DNA of 64,000 nucleotides from Shewanella holmiensis (GCF_025370255.1 NZ_JAMTCD010000002.1:294888-358887), one strand, 5' to 3'. Counted from the stretch's first letter, positions 20,636-32,042 are shown. Notes: generated from the letters alone by a model not told the origin. A program made the numbers and translations.

Positions 20636-21994
20636 TTACTCAAACAGGTTTTGATGTAATGCTAACACCACTTGCGCAGCTTCTGCTTCATCCACTAGCA
20701 CACATAAGTTATGTGGGCTGGCACCTTGGCAAATCATTCGCACATTGTGCTTTTCTAATACCTGAAACACTCGACTGCAAATGCCCGCTGTTGAGGCGAT
20801 TTTATTACCAATAATCGCCACTAAGGCTAGCTTATCTTCAACGCGAACACGGCAATGTTGTGACAATTCTTGCAATAAAGATTCACTTAACAATCCCTGA
20901 CCACTGGAATCTGAACCTGTTTTGTCTAAAGTAAGTGAGACGTTTACCTCTGAGGTCGTGATCAAATCGACCGAGATTTTATGACGTGCTAATGTGGCAA
21001 AGGTTTCAGCTAAAAAGCCCTGAGCATGGAGCATTTGTAAACTGTGAAGATTTAATAAGGTTTGATCACGACGTAATGCAACCGCGCGATAAACAGGCGT
21101 ATCTTCGACTTGATGGCGGATCCAAGTTCCACCGGCTTCAGGGTCTTTACTTGAGCCGACAAACACCTGAATTTTCTGACGAACGGCAGGTAAGATAGTG
21201 GCAGGATGCAAGACTTTGGCACCAAAAGTGGCCATTTCAGCGGCTTCGTTAAAACTGATTTCTGCAATTGGGCGCGCATTGGGGGCTAAACGAGGGTCAG
21301 TAGTATAAATACCTGCAACGTCAGTCCAAATTTCAACAGCATGGGCTGATAACGCTTCTGCTAATAGTGCTGCAGAGTAATCACTGCCACCACGGCCTAA
21401 TGTGGTTGTACGCCCCTGTTCGTCAGCACCAATAAAGCCTTGAGTCACTATCACTTGATTGGCTAATAAGGGCTGTAAAAAATCACCGGACAAGTTGGCA
21501 ATTTGTTCAATTTGCGGCTCAGCTCGGCCAAAATGGCTATCAGTACGTAATACCTGACGCACATCAAACGCACTTGATGCAGACCCCTTTTCACGGATAA
21601 CCGCGGCAAATAACACTGATGAGCACTGCTCGCCCATTGAAAGCAACTCATCCATTAGGGCTTTGCTGCGATCGAGTACCAATGATTCGCTTAACACTGA
21701 CATCCGGCTAAGTAATTTATCAATTTGTGCGGCAATATCTTGCGGGCGGCCCAGCTCGTCAATAATACGATATTGAATTTGCGCGACTTGCTTTAATAAA
21801 CTTAAACGACGTTCGTCATTTACGTTGGCGCTGGTGAGTTCTACCAGCAAATTCGTCACACCACTTGATGCACTAACGACAACAACGCGGGTATTAGGAT
21901 TAGATAAAACGATATCCGCGCAACGACTCATTGCAGAGTAATCTGCAACAGAGGTTCCACCAAACTTGGCTACAACTAATTGATTTGACGACAT
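20636..21994 (-). CDS. lysC: Lysine-sensitive aspartokinase III
   Basis: LysC phosphorylates aspartate, the first step toward lysine, threonine and methionine. The protein is 452 residues, close to E. coli LysC (449). The N-terminal kinase domain begins VAKFGGTSVADY and contains GFIGADEQGRTTTLGRGGSDYSA (in part: TTLGRGGSDYSA) and EIWTDVAGIYTTDPR. The C-terminal half has two ACT domains (NLHSLQMLHAQGFLAE; ALVAIIGNKIASTAGI) that bind lysine in this class. A lysine riboswitch precedes it, so the mRNA as well as the enzyme senses lysine. An aspartoacylase-like gene follows immediately. Confidence 0.96.
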   Translation of the reverse strand: MSSNQLVVAKFGGTSVADYSAMSRCADIVLSNPNTRVVVVSASSGVTNLLVELTSANVNDERRLSLLKQVAQIQYRIIDELGRPQDIAAQIDKLLSRMSVLSESLVLDRSKALMDELLSMGEQCSSVLFAAVIREKGSASSAFDVRQVLRTDSHFGRAEPQIEQIANLSGDFLQPLLANQVIVTQGFIGADEQGRTTTLGRGGSDYSAALLAEALSAHAVEIWTDVAGIYTTDPRLAPNARPIAEISFNEAAEMATFGAKVLHPATILPAVRQKIQVFVGSSKDPEAGGTWIRHQVEDTPVYRAVALRRDQTLLNLHSLQMLHAQGFLAETFATLARHKISVDLITTSEVNVSLTLDKTGSDSSGQGLLSESLLQELSQHCRVRVEDKLALVAIIGNKIASTAGICSRVFQVLEKHNVRMICQGASPHNLCVLVDEAEAAQVVLALHQNLFE

Positions 21995-22078
21995 GAAATA
22001 CGCTCCGAACTAAACTTCGTTCGAAGAGCCTGGTGCAAAGATAACGCACCCTTAAAGAAGGGAAACAGCAATCACCAC

Positions 22079-22244
22079 CAGAAGCTCTCCACCAAAAAAA
22101 CAGGTGACAATCGTTAGGATTCAACCCAATCGACCGATAAATAAAATAACCAAATTTGATTTATCTCGGCGTTAATCTCCCTCGTAAGCGGTCATCGGAA
22201 TTGGTCTTCCTCAAGCTTACTACCTAGTTAACGCTCCTCTTCTG
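22079..22244 (-). promoter_or_regulatory. Lysine riboswitch (L box) upstream of lysC
   Basis: On the minus strand the leader reads CAGAAGAGGAGCGTTAACTA, then GTAGTAAGCTTGAGGAAGAC, then GAGGGAGATTAACGCCGAG, then TCGATTGGGTTGAATCC, then TTGTCACCTG, and it closes with CTTCTGG. Block by block this follows the E. coli lysC leader (AGAAGAGG, CCGAG, GGCTGAATCC, GTTGTCACC, CTTCTGG). P1 pairs CAGAAG (22244-22239) with CTTCTG (22084-22079). The 84-base stretch to the lysC ATG contains small hairpins (GGTGC/GCACC; CGAAC/GTTCG directly before GGAG). That is compatible with control of translation or termination. Confidence 0.92.
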
Positions 22245-22529
22245 TGCCTCCATTAAGGAGGGATGTGCAAAATAGCAATAAACCTATGGCTAAGTCAATG
22301 GACAAAATATCAACTTGAAGCGTTAAAAAATAAATGCACTATTTTATGTTCCACACAATGAAACAATCGCTTGATGATGGGACAGATAAAAAATGACAAA
22401 TTACAGCGGTATTGGTGTGGATGGGATGAGCATAATGTGTAAATCAGTCATAGGTATTAGAAAATCAATACTATTTGTTAATTTTATTGTCTCATAAAAA
22501 AATTAACAAATGTGCGAGAGCGGAATTTA
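22245..22529. other. AT-rich intergenic region between lysC leader and DUF3293 gene
   Basis: About 285 bp with no supported gene. It should hold the lysC promoter on the minus strand. No terminator for the DUF3293 gene, which ends at 22530, is clearly visible. Confidence 0.4.
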
Positions 22530-22958
22530 CTACAACTCAGGTAAATCACTGACTAATTTCAAACGCTGATGAAACAATCCCATAGGTACTTCATCTCGGT
22601 GAGGCTCAAAGCAAGCGATTAGTGACAGTAAGCCTTGATTTACATAATAAATAGCATGCTGCCCAAACTCTCTACCCAGCTCAAGCGCTTGATCTTTATC
22701 TATAAATATAGCCCAGCTTTTTTCCATATGCGACAAATCAGGAGCCGCACCAATCAAGCAGCGATACGGACTTCGGTATTCGAGAATCTTTGATTGAAGC
22801 GCCCTGTCTCTCAAACGGTTTTGGCTTGGGGTTAACACGCTACCTAGGGGATTATGTGCTGTAACAATTGCAAAAGAAAAATCATTGGATAAAGGCTGAG
22901 TAAGTAAAAATTCAGTTTTTTGATAATCCTGCCACAGCATGTCGATAACATTTTCCAT
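22530..22958 (-). CDS. DUF3293 domain-containing protein
   Basis: A 142-residue soluble protein. The features I associate with DUF3293 are present: FAIVTAHNPLGS near residue 30, an Asn-Arg-Leu-Arg-Asp-Arg element, a central YRCLIGAAPDLSHMEKSWAI stretch (in part: GAAPDLSHMEKSW), and a final GREFGQHAIYYVNQG. The function is unknown. ATG 22958 is chosen over an in-frame GTG at 22973 because it follows the GGTGAG site at suitable spacing. The gene is divergent from arcA across 606 bp, and a consensus CRP site lies about 60 bp upstream of its start. Confidence 0.8.
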   Translation of the reverse strand: MENVIDMLWQDYQKTEFLLTQPLSNDFSFAIVTAHNPLGSVLTPSQNRLRDRALQSKILEYRSPYRCLIGAAPDLSHMEKSWAIFIDKDQALELGREFGQHAIYYVNQGLLSLIACFEPHRDEVPMGLFHQRLKLVSDLPEL

Positions 22959-23018
22959 AATAAATCTCACCAAATAAGCCGAAAACAGTGTAGCAGATAG
23001 GTTTAAATAACGAAAGAT

Positions 23019-23036
23019 TTGTGACGTTAGTCACAA
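23019..23036. promoter_or_regulatory. Candidate CRP (cAMP receptor protein) binding site
   Basis: TTGTGAC-GTTA-GTCACAA is a perfect palindrome containing the full CRP core TGTGA-N6-TCACA (23020-23035). It lies about 60 bp upstream of the DUF3293 start and about 530 bp upstream of arcA. The spacing suits control of the DUF3293 gene more than arcA. Confidence 0.6.
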
Positions 23037-23564
23037 TACAGAAAAGACACAAAGACTATATAAATCAATTAAATAAATTAAATATACGACTTTAACTAAA
23101 CCTTTGTTAATAATTTTATTAACAATTCATTTGTTAACAAATACAGAAAAAGGGTACAATAGCCATCAGTAGCTCATAAATCGTCACAAAAAGCCTACTT
23201 CAGCGATATTTTGTAACGTTTCTATTTATGATTTATTGAGCTAAAGTTTTACCACTGCACAATAAATGTTCTACTTTTAAAGGCCTGTGAGTAAATACAG
23301 AGGTTTAGTTAACATCTACAGGAACTTTTAACGTATTTTAAGTTCACAGTGTATAGCAGCGGTATTACCCTTTTTTGACAAAGACGTTTTTAACGGCTTG
23401 TGTAAAACTCATTCGGATATCAAATGAGAGAGTGTTTAAGTTCAGGGTAGACATAGTTAAACACCCAATAATAGAGATTTTTACGTGTGCAGAAGCGCAG
23501 ACGGACAACGCTAGCCTAGATGCTAGATAACGAATTTTATCATTTTTATTTTAGGTAACTTATT
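23037..23564. promoter_or_regulatory. Long AT-rich arcA leader with palindromic elements
   Basis: No gene is supported here. A near-perfect palindrome, TTGTTAATAA-TT-TTATTAACAA (23104-23125), is followed six bases later by the palindrome TTGTTAACAA (23131-23140). TGTTA words resemble half-sites of the ArcA box, so autoregulation is possible. The untranslated leader downstream is several hundred bases long. Confidence 0.45.
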
Positions 23565-24281
23565 ATGCAAAACCCACATATTTTAATTGTTGAAGATGAA
23601 GCTGTAACTCGTAACACCTTACGTAGCATTTTTGAAGCTGAAGGCTATGTTGTCACTGAAGCAAATGACGGCGCTGAAATGCACAAAGCAATGCAAGAAA
23701 ACAAAATTAACTTAGTGGTGATGGACATTAACCTACCAGGTAAAAATGGTTTGTTATTGGCTCGCGAACTTCGTGAAATCAACAATATCGGCTTAATCTT
23801 CTTAACCGGTCGTGATAATGAAGTTGATAAAATTTTAGGTTTAGAAATTGGCGCAGATGATTACATCACTAAACCATTTAACCCTAGAGAATTAACTATT
23901 CGTGCACGCAACTTGTTAACTCGCGTGAACAGTGCTGGCACTGACAACGAAGAAAAGGGTTCAGTTGAGCACTATCGTTTCAACGGTTGGAGCTTAGAAA
24001 TCAACAGCCGTTCTTTAGTTAACCCACAAGGTGAGTCTTACAAGCTTCCTCGCAGCGAATTCCGCGCGATGCTTCACTTTGTTGAAAACCCAGGCAAAAT
24101 TTTAACTCGTGCCGACCTGTTAATGAAAATGACTGGCCGTGAGCTTAAGCCACACGACCGTACGGTTGACGTGACTATTCGTCGTATTCGTAAGCACTTT
24201 GAAAGCCTAGCGGACACGCCGGAAATCATCGCGACTATCCACGGTGAAGGCTATCGTTTTTGTGGTCAATTAGAAGACTAA
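23565..24281 (+). CDS. arcA: Aerobic respiration control response regulator ArcA
   Basis: ArcA is the DNA-binding response regulator that adjusts respiration genes to oxygen and quinone redox state. At 238 residues it matches E. coli ArcA (238) in length. The receiver domain (about 1-120) has acidic residues D11/E12 and the phosphoacceptor Asp in [12 protein letters not shown] near residue 54, plus the conserved Thr (FLTGRD) and Lys ([10 protein letters not shown]). The OmpR-type winged helix covers about 135-235 ([33 protein letters not shown]). In Shewanella the cognate sensor is the split ArcS/HptA system; neither gene is in this window. A terminator follows. Confidence 0.97.
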   Translation: MQNPHILIVEDEAVTRNTLRSIFEAEGYVVTEANDGAEMHKAMQENKINLVVMDINLPGKNGLLLARELREINNIGLIFLTGRDNEVDKILGLEIGADDYITKPFNPRELTIRARNLLTRVNSAGTDNEEKGSVEHYRFNGWSLEINSRSLVNPQGESYKLPRSEFRAMLHFVENPGKILTRADLLMKMTGRELKPHDRTVDVTIRRIRKHFESLADTPEIIATIHGEGYRFCGQLED

Positions 24282-24316
24282 TTATCATCTTCGATGCGAT
24301 TTGGATCAGATGAACA

Positions 24317-24344
24317 AAACCGAGCATTAATGCTCGGTTTTTTT
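24317..24344 (+). terminator. Rho-independent terminator after arcA
   Basis: Perfect 12-bp arms AAACCGAGCATT/AATGCTCGGTTT (24317-24328, 24329-24340) followed by a T run. Confidence 0.92.
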
Positions 24345-24399
24345 ATGCTTATCCTAATTCTAAACCTTGCTGGGTTATGATTACTGATGCAAATATAGA

Positions 24400-24732
24400 C
24401 TAAACCTGACGGTTTTTCTGCGCCCAAAAGCCTAACAGCATAAAACTGCCCAATACAATTAATAGCATCCAATAACCAGGCATTAATTTAAGTTGTTTTG
24501 CCAGTATTGGACTTAATGCCACAATGGCTAATCCATAACCAAATGCATTAATCATCACAAACACCAATGTGCGTAAAATAAAACCCTGACCTGTTAATAA
24601 TCGTCTAACAATACGATTGATATCAACAGCAAACATCACTATCACACAAGCCACAATGGCGGTGCTCACTTCACTTACCCATGGCAACATAAAGCTTGCC
24701 AGCTGATTTAACATCGAAATAATTTGATTCAA
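24400..24732 (-). CDS. DUF3392 family inner-membrane protein
   Basis: A small membrane protein of about 110 residues with three or four hydrophobic segments, including STAIVACVIVMFAVDINRIVRR, quoted in part as VACVIVMFAVDINR. TLVFVMINAFGYGLAIVALS and YWMLLIVLGSFMLLGF follow. It fits the DUF3392 family found in Vibrio and Shewanella; the function is unknown. The start is taken as TTG 24732, preceded by GAGG at proper spacing; GTG 24738 overlaps that ribosome-binding site and is less likely. It converges on arcA and is divergent from the hydroxyacid dehydrogenase gene across about 60 bp. Confidence 0.75.
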   Translation of the reverse strand: MNQIISMLNQLASFMLPWVSEVSTAIVACVIVMFAVDINRIVRRLLTGQGFILRTLVFVMINAFGYGLAIVALSPILAKQLKLMPGYWMLLIVLGSFMLLGFWAQKNRQV

Positions 24733-24794
24733 ATACACCTCATATCTACTATTGCGCTATCAACTCCTTGATATCACACTACTGGGTCATTGTT

Positions 24795-25721
24795 ATGGTT
24801 AATAAGTTACTATTGCTAACACGAGAAAACGAGGTTTATCGTGATTTATTAATAAAACGCAATTTAACGGATTTAGTCATCTTAGGCGACTCCCCTAATA
24901 GTATAACCGAAGCGAATATTTGGTTTGCTGAACCATCTCTTGCCACACCTTTACTGAACCACGCTAGGCAGTTACGTTGGTTGCAATCAACCTTTGCAGG
25001 GGTGGATAAGCTGATGTCACCAAAGCTTAGACAAGATTATCAATTAACCAATGTGCGCGGCATATTTGGCCCATTAATGAGTGAATATCTGTTTGGGTAT
25101 TTACTGGCGCACAATAGGCAGCATCAGCATTACCATCAACTGCAACAACAAAGACAGTGGCAACCTGGTCATTATAAAACCCTTCAAGGTAAACAACTGT
25201 TATTACTAGGCACAGGCTCTATAGCACAACATATCGCGACGACTGCAAAACACTTTGGCATGACGGTTATAGGGATTAACCGACAAGGGCAAGCCATATC
25301 AGGTTTCGACCTTGTCGATAAGATTGATAATTTATTGCTGCATTTGCCTGAAGCTGACGTCATTGCCAGCGTGTTACCGGATACGCCTGCAACCAAAAAT
25401 ATTCTCAACCGTCACAGTTTAGCCCGACTAAAATCTGATGCTGTATTGTTTAATTTAGGACGAGGCAATGTGCTCGACCTCGATGCATTGGCCGCACAAT
25501 TAGTACTAAAGCCTGATCAGCAGGCGATTTTAGATGTTTTCAACCAAGAACCCTTACCCAGCAATCATCCCATCTGGCTAGCGGCAAACGCCATCATCAC
25601 ACCACATGTCGCCGCCCCAAGCTTTCCGCAGCAAATTATTGATGTTTTTAGTCAAAATTACGCTTTATGGTGTAATGATCAACCATTAAATTTTCGCGTT
25701 GATTTTGAAAAAGGTTATTAA
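24795..25721 (+). CDS. D-isomer-specific 2-hydroxyacid dehydrogenase (GhrA-like)
   Basis: The family reduces 2-keto acids such as glyoxylate or hydroxypyruvate with NAD(P)H. The protein is about 308 residues from ATG 24795; the frame extends nine codons upstream without support. The nucleotide-binding Rossmann motif is LLLGTGSIAQHIA. Catalytic elements follow in order: Arg in FNLGRGNVLD, Glu in DVFNQEPLP, and His in TPHVAAPS. That is the Arg-Glu-His set of the family. The short substrate domain and overall size resemble GhrA. No neighbour indicates a pathway; it stands alone between DUF3392 and bfd. Confidence 0.88.
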   Translation: MVNKLLLLTRENEVYRDLLIKRNLTDLVILGDSPNSITEANIWFAEPSLATPLLNHARQLRWLQSTFAGVDKLMSPKLRQDYQLTNVRGIFGPLMSEYLFGYLLAHNRQHQHYHQLQQQRQWQPGHYKTLQGKQLLLLGTGSIAQHIATTAKHFGMTVIGINRQGQAISGFDLVDKIDNLLLHLPEADVIASVLPDTPATKNILNRHSLARLKSDAVLFNLGRGNVLDLDALAAQLVLKPDQQAILDVFNQEPLPSNHPIWLAANAIITPHVAAPSFPQQIIDVFSQNYALWCNDQPLNFRVDFEKGY

Positions 25722-25807
25722 TTATCAATCTGTTATAAATACATCATAATGAGTAAACCTGACTAAAAGTGATAAATGTATCATTTTTACTCAAAAGTTA
25801 TTGCCAA

Positions 25808-25822
25808 TGATAACTGTTTTCA
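25808..25822. promoter_or_regulatory. Candidate Fur box upstream of bfd
   Basis: TGATAACTGTTTTCA matches the 7-1-7 Fur palindrome TGATAAT-N-ATTATCA at 11 of the 14 defined positions. It lies about 70 bp before the bfd start, and bfd genes are commonly iron-repressed. The match is by eye only. Confidence 0.45.
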
Positions 25823-25890
25823 TTTAGAATTAGATTCATTGAAGAACGCTATGTTGTTTATAACTTATTTCACTAGATGTAGAGGCTAAT

Positions 25891-26082
25891 ATGTACGTTT
25901 GTCTTTGTCATGCAATTACAGATAAGCAAATTAAAGAGGCAGTTAGCCAAGGCGATTGCTCATTGGCTGATGTTAAAAAACGTCTAGGCGTGGCAGATCA
26001 ATGTGGAAAATGTGCCAGAATGGCAAATCAAATTATCCAAACTCAATTAGAGTTCGAGCCAAACTTTTACGAAGTGGCATAA
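25891..26082 (+). CDS. bfd: Bacterioferritin-associated ferredoxin
   Basis: Bfd carries a [2Fe-2S] cluster and passes electrons to bacterioferritin so that stored iron can be released. The 63-residue length is typical. The four cluster ligands are in the family pattern: C4 and C6 (YVCLCH) and C38 and C41 (QCGKCAR). A bacterioferritin gene is not adjacent. A Fur-like sequence lies about 70 bp upstream, in keeping with expression under iron shortage. ATG 25891 follows an AGAGG ribosome-binding site. Confidence 0.96.
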   Translation: MYVCLCHAITDKQIKEAVSQGDCSLADVKKRLGVADQCGKCARMANQIIQTQLEFEPNFYEVA

Positions 26083-26128
26083 CGTTAACATTTTATCCTT
26101 GATATTCTTGCGCAGAGTGTTTAAGCGC

Positions 26129-26296
26129 TCATCGCAATACTCGCAGAACCTCCCTCGGCTGAATAACTTTACCCCTGTAAGTTAACATATTTTCATTGCA
26201 CAGTTTACGAGCAAAAAATCCGCTTAATTCTGGTAACTTTTTTGTCGATGCAATTGACGATTTAATCAAATAAACAGCGACATCAGCATTGCTCAT
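26129..26296 (-). CDS. Possible small protein of 55 residues (unrecognised)
   Basis: A minus-strand frame from ATG 26296 to TGA 26129 encodes 55 residues. The product is basic and soluble, with N-terminal MSNADVAVYLIKSS, a middle KKLPELSGFFARKLC, and a C-terminal YRGKVIQPREVLRVLR. The amphipathic pattern looks like a real protein. No good ribosome-binding site is visible. It lies between bfd and parC, converging on bfd. I do not recognise the family; it may be a small gene or a fragment of a decayed one. Confidence 0.35.
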   Translation of the reverse strand: MSNADVAVYLIKSSIASTKKLPELSGFFARKLCNENMLTYRGKVIQPREVLRVLR

Positions 26297-26480
26297 ATTT
26301 ATTAACTGACAATAAAACTAGAACCCTATACAGATTTACAACGCCTAGATCCACTTGAGCCGCCAATAGCAAGGCTCTGTTGCCAGTGAGCTATGCCAAG
26401 TTTTGCAGTAAACCTCTGCTTGATAAGCGTTTATTATGTCAATATGAGGTTATCAACTGATTGATAAAATGCTTATCAAT
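26297..26480. other. Intergenic DNA, possibly decayed sequence
   Basis: About 180 bp without an intact gene. The part at 26340-26420 is less AT-rich than its surroundings and has short protein-like frames on the minus strand interrupted by stops. It may be a relic or a dispersed intergenic repeat. Confidence 0.3.
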
Positions 26481-26510
26481 AAAAAAGCCCACGTGTTCAC
26501 GTGAGCTTTT
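26481..26510 (-). terminator. Rho-independent terminator after parC
   Basis: On the minus strand, AAAAGCTCACGTG-AA-CACGTGGGCTTTTTT forms a long stem around the CACGTG palindrome arms with one mismatch, followed by T residues. It lies 35 bp past the parC stop. Confidence 0.88.
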
Positions 26511-26545
26511 ATGGTTTATCAGAGAATAAAGTTTATGACAATAAG

Positions 26546-28849
26546 CTATTCTTCACTGTTCTGTGGCTCTGAAGCGGTATCATCAATAGCCAGTTCTACT
26601 GTTTCAATATCGACACTATCAACGCGCTGCAAGCCTCTTGGCAATTTAGCCCCTCTACGCCCGCGTTCACCACGATAATGCTCTAAATCGCTGGCCTTAA
26701 GTGTTAGCTTGCGCTTACCAGCCCAAAGCGTCACTGCAGCACCATTAGGCACAACATTTAAATGCAGTAATAGCTCTTCACGATTTTTGGCACGTTCACT
26801 TGGAATACCGATAATCTTGTTCCCTTTACCTTTAGATAATTGTGGTAAAGCATCTAAACTGAACATCAACATACGGCCTTCACTGGTGATCGCCAGTAAT
26901 GATTGATCTTTGTCTTTACTGATCAATTTTGGCGTCATGACCTGTGCGTTAGCAGGTAAAGATAATAATGCTTTACCTGCTTTATTACGGCTAACCATGT
27001 CTGCATAGGCTCCAATAAACCCATAACCCGCATCACTGGCTAATAAATAGCACTGTTCATCTTCACCCATGATAACGTGTTGCATTACCGCACCAGGTGC
27101 CATATTAAAGCGGGTGGTGATGGGTTCGCCCTGACTTCTGGCTGATGGTAGTGTGTGGCTGTCGGTGGCAAAGGCTCGACCGGATGAGTCCACAAATACG
27201 GCGGCTTGATTACTTTTCCCCATGGCACTGCATAGGTAACTGTCACCCGCTTTATAGTTTAATCCTTGTGCATCAACATCATGGCCTTTAGCGCAGCGCA
27301 CCCAACCCTTTTCTGACAACACAACAGTCACCGCTTCCGTTGGGGTTAACTCTTGCTCGGTTAATGCTTTAGATTCTTTACGCTCAATAATCGGTGAGCG
27401 ACGGTTGTCGCCAAAGGTTTCACCATCTTGAATAAGCTCTTTTTTAACCAGGGTTTTTAAACGACGATCTGAACTTAAAATCAATTCCAGTTTGTCACGC
27501 TCAGCCATCAATTCATTTTGTTCAGCGGTAATTTTAAACTCTTCTAGCTTGGCAAGATGACGTAATTTTAACTCTAAAATTGATTCTGCTTGTTTATCAC
27601 TTAAGTTAAAGCGAGCCATTAATTCCGCTTTAGGCTCATCATGGAAGCGAATGATTTCAATCACTTCGTCTATATTCAAAAACGCAATCATTAACGCTTC
27701 TAAAATGTGTAATCGCGCTAACACCTTATCTAAACGGTATTGTAAACGGCGAGTCACGGTTGATACCCGATACTCTAACCATTCGGTTAACATGGGCAGC
27801 AAGCCTTTGACTTGCGGACGTCCATCTAGTCCTAACACGTTTAAGTTGATGCGAAAGCTTTTTTCTAAATCGGTTGTCGCAAATAAGTGCGCCATCAATT
27901 GATCGCAATCAACCCGATTAGAGCGCGGTACAACAACTAATCTAACTGGGTTCTCGTGATCAGACTCATCACGTAAATCGCTGACCATGGGCAGTTTTTT
28001 GGCCTGCATTTGAGCCGCGATTTGTTCTAAAATTTTGCCACTACCTGCCTGATGAGGCAGCGAGGTAATGATGATTTCGTGGTTATCGACATGATAAACC
28101 GCACGCATTTTGATAGAACCGCGACCGGTTTGATATATTTTTTCGATGTCAGTACTTGGGGTAATGATTTCGGCTTCTGTTGGGTAATCAGGGCCTGGTA
28201 CCAACTCCATTAAGCGCGCAAGGTCAGTTTTAGGATTATCCAATAACTCAACACAGGCTGATACTAACTCACGCACGTTATGCGGCGGAATATCGGTAGC
28301 CATGCCAACAGCAATCCCCGTAATACCGTTTAATAAAATGTGCGGTAATCGTGCAGGTAATGTTTTAGGTTCTTTTAAGGTACCGTCAAAGTTAACGCCC
28401 CACTCTACTGTACCCTGGCCTAATTCAGACAATAGTACTTCAGAGAATTTAGACAGTTTTGCTTCGGTATAACGCATTGCCGCAAATGATTTAGGATCGT
28501 CTGGCGCTCCCCAGTTACCCTGACCATCTACCAACGGATAACGATACGAGAAAGGCTGAGCCATTAATACCATCGCTTCGTAACATGCGCTGTCACCGTG
28601 AGGGTGATACTTACCTAATACGTCACCAACTGTACGGGCTGACTTTTTAGGCTTTGATTGGGCGGATAGCCCAAGTTCGCTCATTGCATAAATAATGCGT
28701 CGCTGAACAGGCTTTAAGCCGTCACCAATATGCGGTAATGCACGATCCATAATCACGTACATCGAATAGTTTAAATAAGCCTCTTCGGTGAATCGGCGCA
28801 GTGGCATTTGCTCTACGCCATCTAAGCTTAATTCAATCGCATCACTCAT
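26546..28849 (-). CDS. parC: DNA topoisomerase IV subunit A
   Basis: ParC carries the DNA cutting and rejoining activity of topoisomerase IV, which unlinks daughter chromosomes together with ParE. The 767-residue length is normal (E. coli 752). The catalytic tyrosine is in [11 protein letters not shown] near 123. The quinolone-resistance region reads [13 protein letters not shown], keeping Ser and Glu at the positions where resistance changes usually occur, so it looks wild-type. The GyrA-like core is followed by a C-terminal beta-pinwheel domain and an acidic tail. The start overlaps the upstream sugar-dehydrogenase gene by 8 bp, implying translational coupling and one operon with parE. Confidence 0.97.
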   Translation of the reverse strand: MSDAIELSLDGVEQMPLRRFTEEAYLNYSMYVIMDRALPHIGDGLKPVQRRIIYAMSELGLSAQSKPKKSARTVGDVLGKYHPHGDSACYEAMVLMAQPFSYRYPLVDGQGNWGAPDDPKSFAAMRYTEAKLSKFSEVLLSELGQGTVEWGVNFDGTLKEPKTLPARLPHILLNGITGIAVGMATDIPPHNVRELVSACVELLDNPKTDLARLMELVPGPDYPTEAEIITPSTDIEKIYQTGRGSIKMRAVYHVDNHEIIITSLPHQAGSGKILEQIAAQMQAKKLPMVSDLRDESDHENPVRLVVVPRSNRVDCDQLMAHLFATTDLEKSFRINLNVLGLDGRPQVKGLLPMLTEWLEYRVSTVTRRLQYRLDKVLARLHILEALMIAFLNIDEVIEIIRFHDEPKAELMARFNLSDKQAESILELKLRHLAKLEEFKITAEQNELMAERDKLELILSSDRRLKTLVKKELIQDGETFGDNRRSPIIERKESKALTEQELTPTEAVTVVLSEKGWVRCAKGHDVDAQGLNYKAGDSYLCSAMGKSNQAAVFVDSSGRAFATDSHTLPSARSQGEPITTRFNMAPGAVMQHVIMGEDEQCYLLASDAGYGFIGAYADMVSRNKAGKALLSLPANAQVMTPKLISKDKDQSLLAITSEGRMLMFSLDALPQLSKGKGNKIIGIPSERAKNREELLLHLNVVPNGAAVTLWAGKRKLTLKASDLEHYRGERGRRGAKLPRGLQRVDSVDIETVELAIDDTASEPQNSEE

Positions 28850-30014
28850 CGGTGCTTTCCTGTGTTTGATCAGCGGCTTTATAGAACAAACGGTACACGT
28901 TGCCTTTTAAGTCATCTGAAATATAAATTGCGCCATCTGGTGCGGTTAGCAAATCAAATGGTCGAGCGACGGGAAACTCTCCGTCTAAAAAGCTCACAAC
29001 GGTTTCCCGATCTGAGATAGTGGTTTTAGGTTGGCTGTGATCTAGGGTTAACATCACAATTTGATAACCCACTTTGCTTGAGCGATTCCATGAACCATTT
29101 TCAGCTAAAAACAACTGCTGTTGGTAACGCTCAGGAAATTGCTTACCATGATAAAAATGCACCCCTGTTGGTGCAACATGGGCGGGTAATTCGAAAACTG
29201 GCGGAGTAATTTTTAAATTAGTGGGTTTGTCGTAAGCAGGCTCTTTGACATCAGCAGCATGAATATAAGGAAACCCAAAATGCGCACCTTTTACATCAAT
29301 GCGATTAATTTCATCGGCAGGTAAATTATCACCCATCCAGTTGCGCCCAAGATCGGCAAACCACATTTGATTTGTCCCCGGTTCCCAATCAAAACCTGTG
29401 ACACTGCGAACGCCTAATGCAACTTGCTCGCTCGCCCCAGTTTGCACGTTAATCGCTAAAATACTGCCATAAGGAGCAGGTGCCTCGCATACGTTACAAG
29501 GCATGCCTAAAGCGATATATAAACGCCCATCGGGCCCAAAGCGCATTGCTCGGGTATAACGTTTTTCTAAATCAGGTAAGTTGTTATACACTTCTTTCGC
29601 ACGAGATGGCCGGCGTAAACGCTCTTCAATCTCTTCGTATTTGATGATGCGGTCTTCTTCACTGACGTACAAATCACCTTTATAGAAAGCAAGCGCATCT
29701 GGGTTTTCCAACCCTTTAGCCACCACATATCGCTTATCCACCTGACCATCTTGATCGTTATCCACTAAAGCGTAAATCGTACCGTTTTTTTGTGACCCCA
29801 CAAATAACGTACCATTATCACCTAAGGCCATTTGCTTAATATCACCTAAATCAGAGGCGTATAAAGACAAGCCAAATCCTTTAGTGACGGTAATCATGAC
29901 CGATTGAGTTGCATGAGCATAACCGACAATAACCGTGCTCAGCCCAAGCAATACACAGGCTTTAACGATCCATTCCCAACCATACTCGAATGACTTCGAT
30001 TTGATATACAACAT
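28842..30014 (-). CDS. PQQ-dependent sugar (sorbosone-type) dehydrogenase homologue, beta-propeller
   Basis: A 390-residue exported or membrane-anchored protein: a hydrophobic N-terminal segment (about 17-36) precedes a six-bladed beta-propeller of the soluble glucose/sorbosone dehydrogenase type. Typical elements are [37 protein letters not shown] (in part: [13 protein letters not shown]), [20 protein letters not shown] and [14 protein letters not shown]. Members oxidise sugars or polyols with PQQ, but many homologues have no proven activity and no PQQ synthesis gene is in view. It lies between parE and parC, overlapping parC by 8 bp and starting 94 bp after parE. It therefore shares the topoisomerase transcript although no functional link is known. 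Confidence 0.85.
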   Translation of the reverse strand: MLYIKSKSFEYGWEWIVKACVLLGLSTVIVGYAHATQSVMITVTKGFGLSLYASDLGDIKQMALGDNGTLFVGSQKNGTIYALVDNDQDGQVDKRYVVAKGLENPDALAFYKGDLYVSEEDRIIKYEEIEERLRRPSRAKEVYNNLPDLEKRYTRAMRFGPDGRLYIALGMPCNVCEAPAPYGSILAINVQTGASEQVALGVRSVTGFDWEPGTNQMWFADLGRNWMGDNLPADEINRIDVKGAHFGFPYIHAADVKEPAYDKPTNLKITPPVFELPAHVAPTGVHFYHGKQFPERYQQQLFLAENGSWNRSSKVGYQIVMLTLDHSQPKTTISDRETVVSFLDGEFPVARPFDLLTAPDGAIYISDDLKGNVYRLFYKAADQTQESTDE

Positions 30015-30108
30015 CTAATTATTCTTTTGCCTCTAATTCTTATTATTGGCGGTAAAAAACTGCTGGAATAACGCTTTCAATAAACACGATGTCACTAGAA
30101 GCTTGTGT

Positions 30109-32010
<1,902 letters not shown>

Positions 32011-32042
32011 TTATTCATTAAGCAAGGGCTTAATTTTGATTG

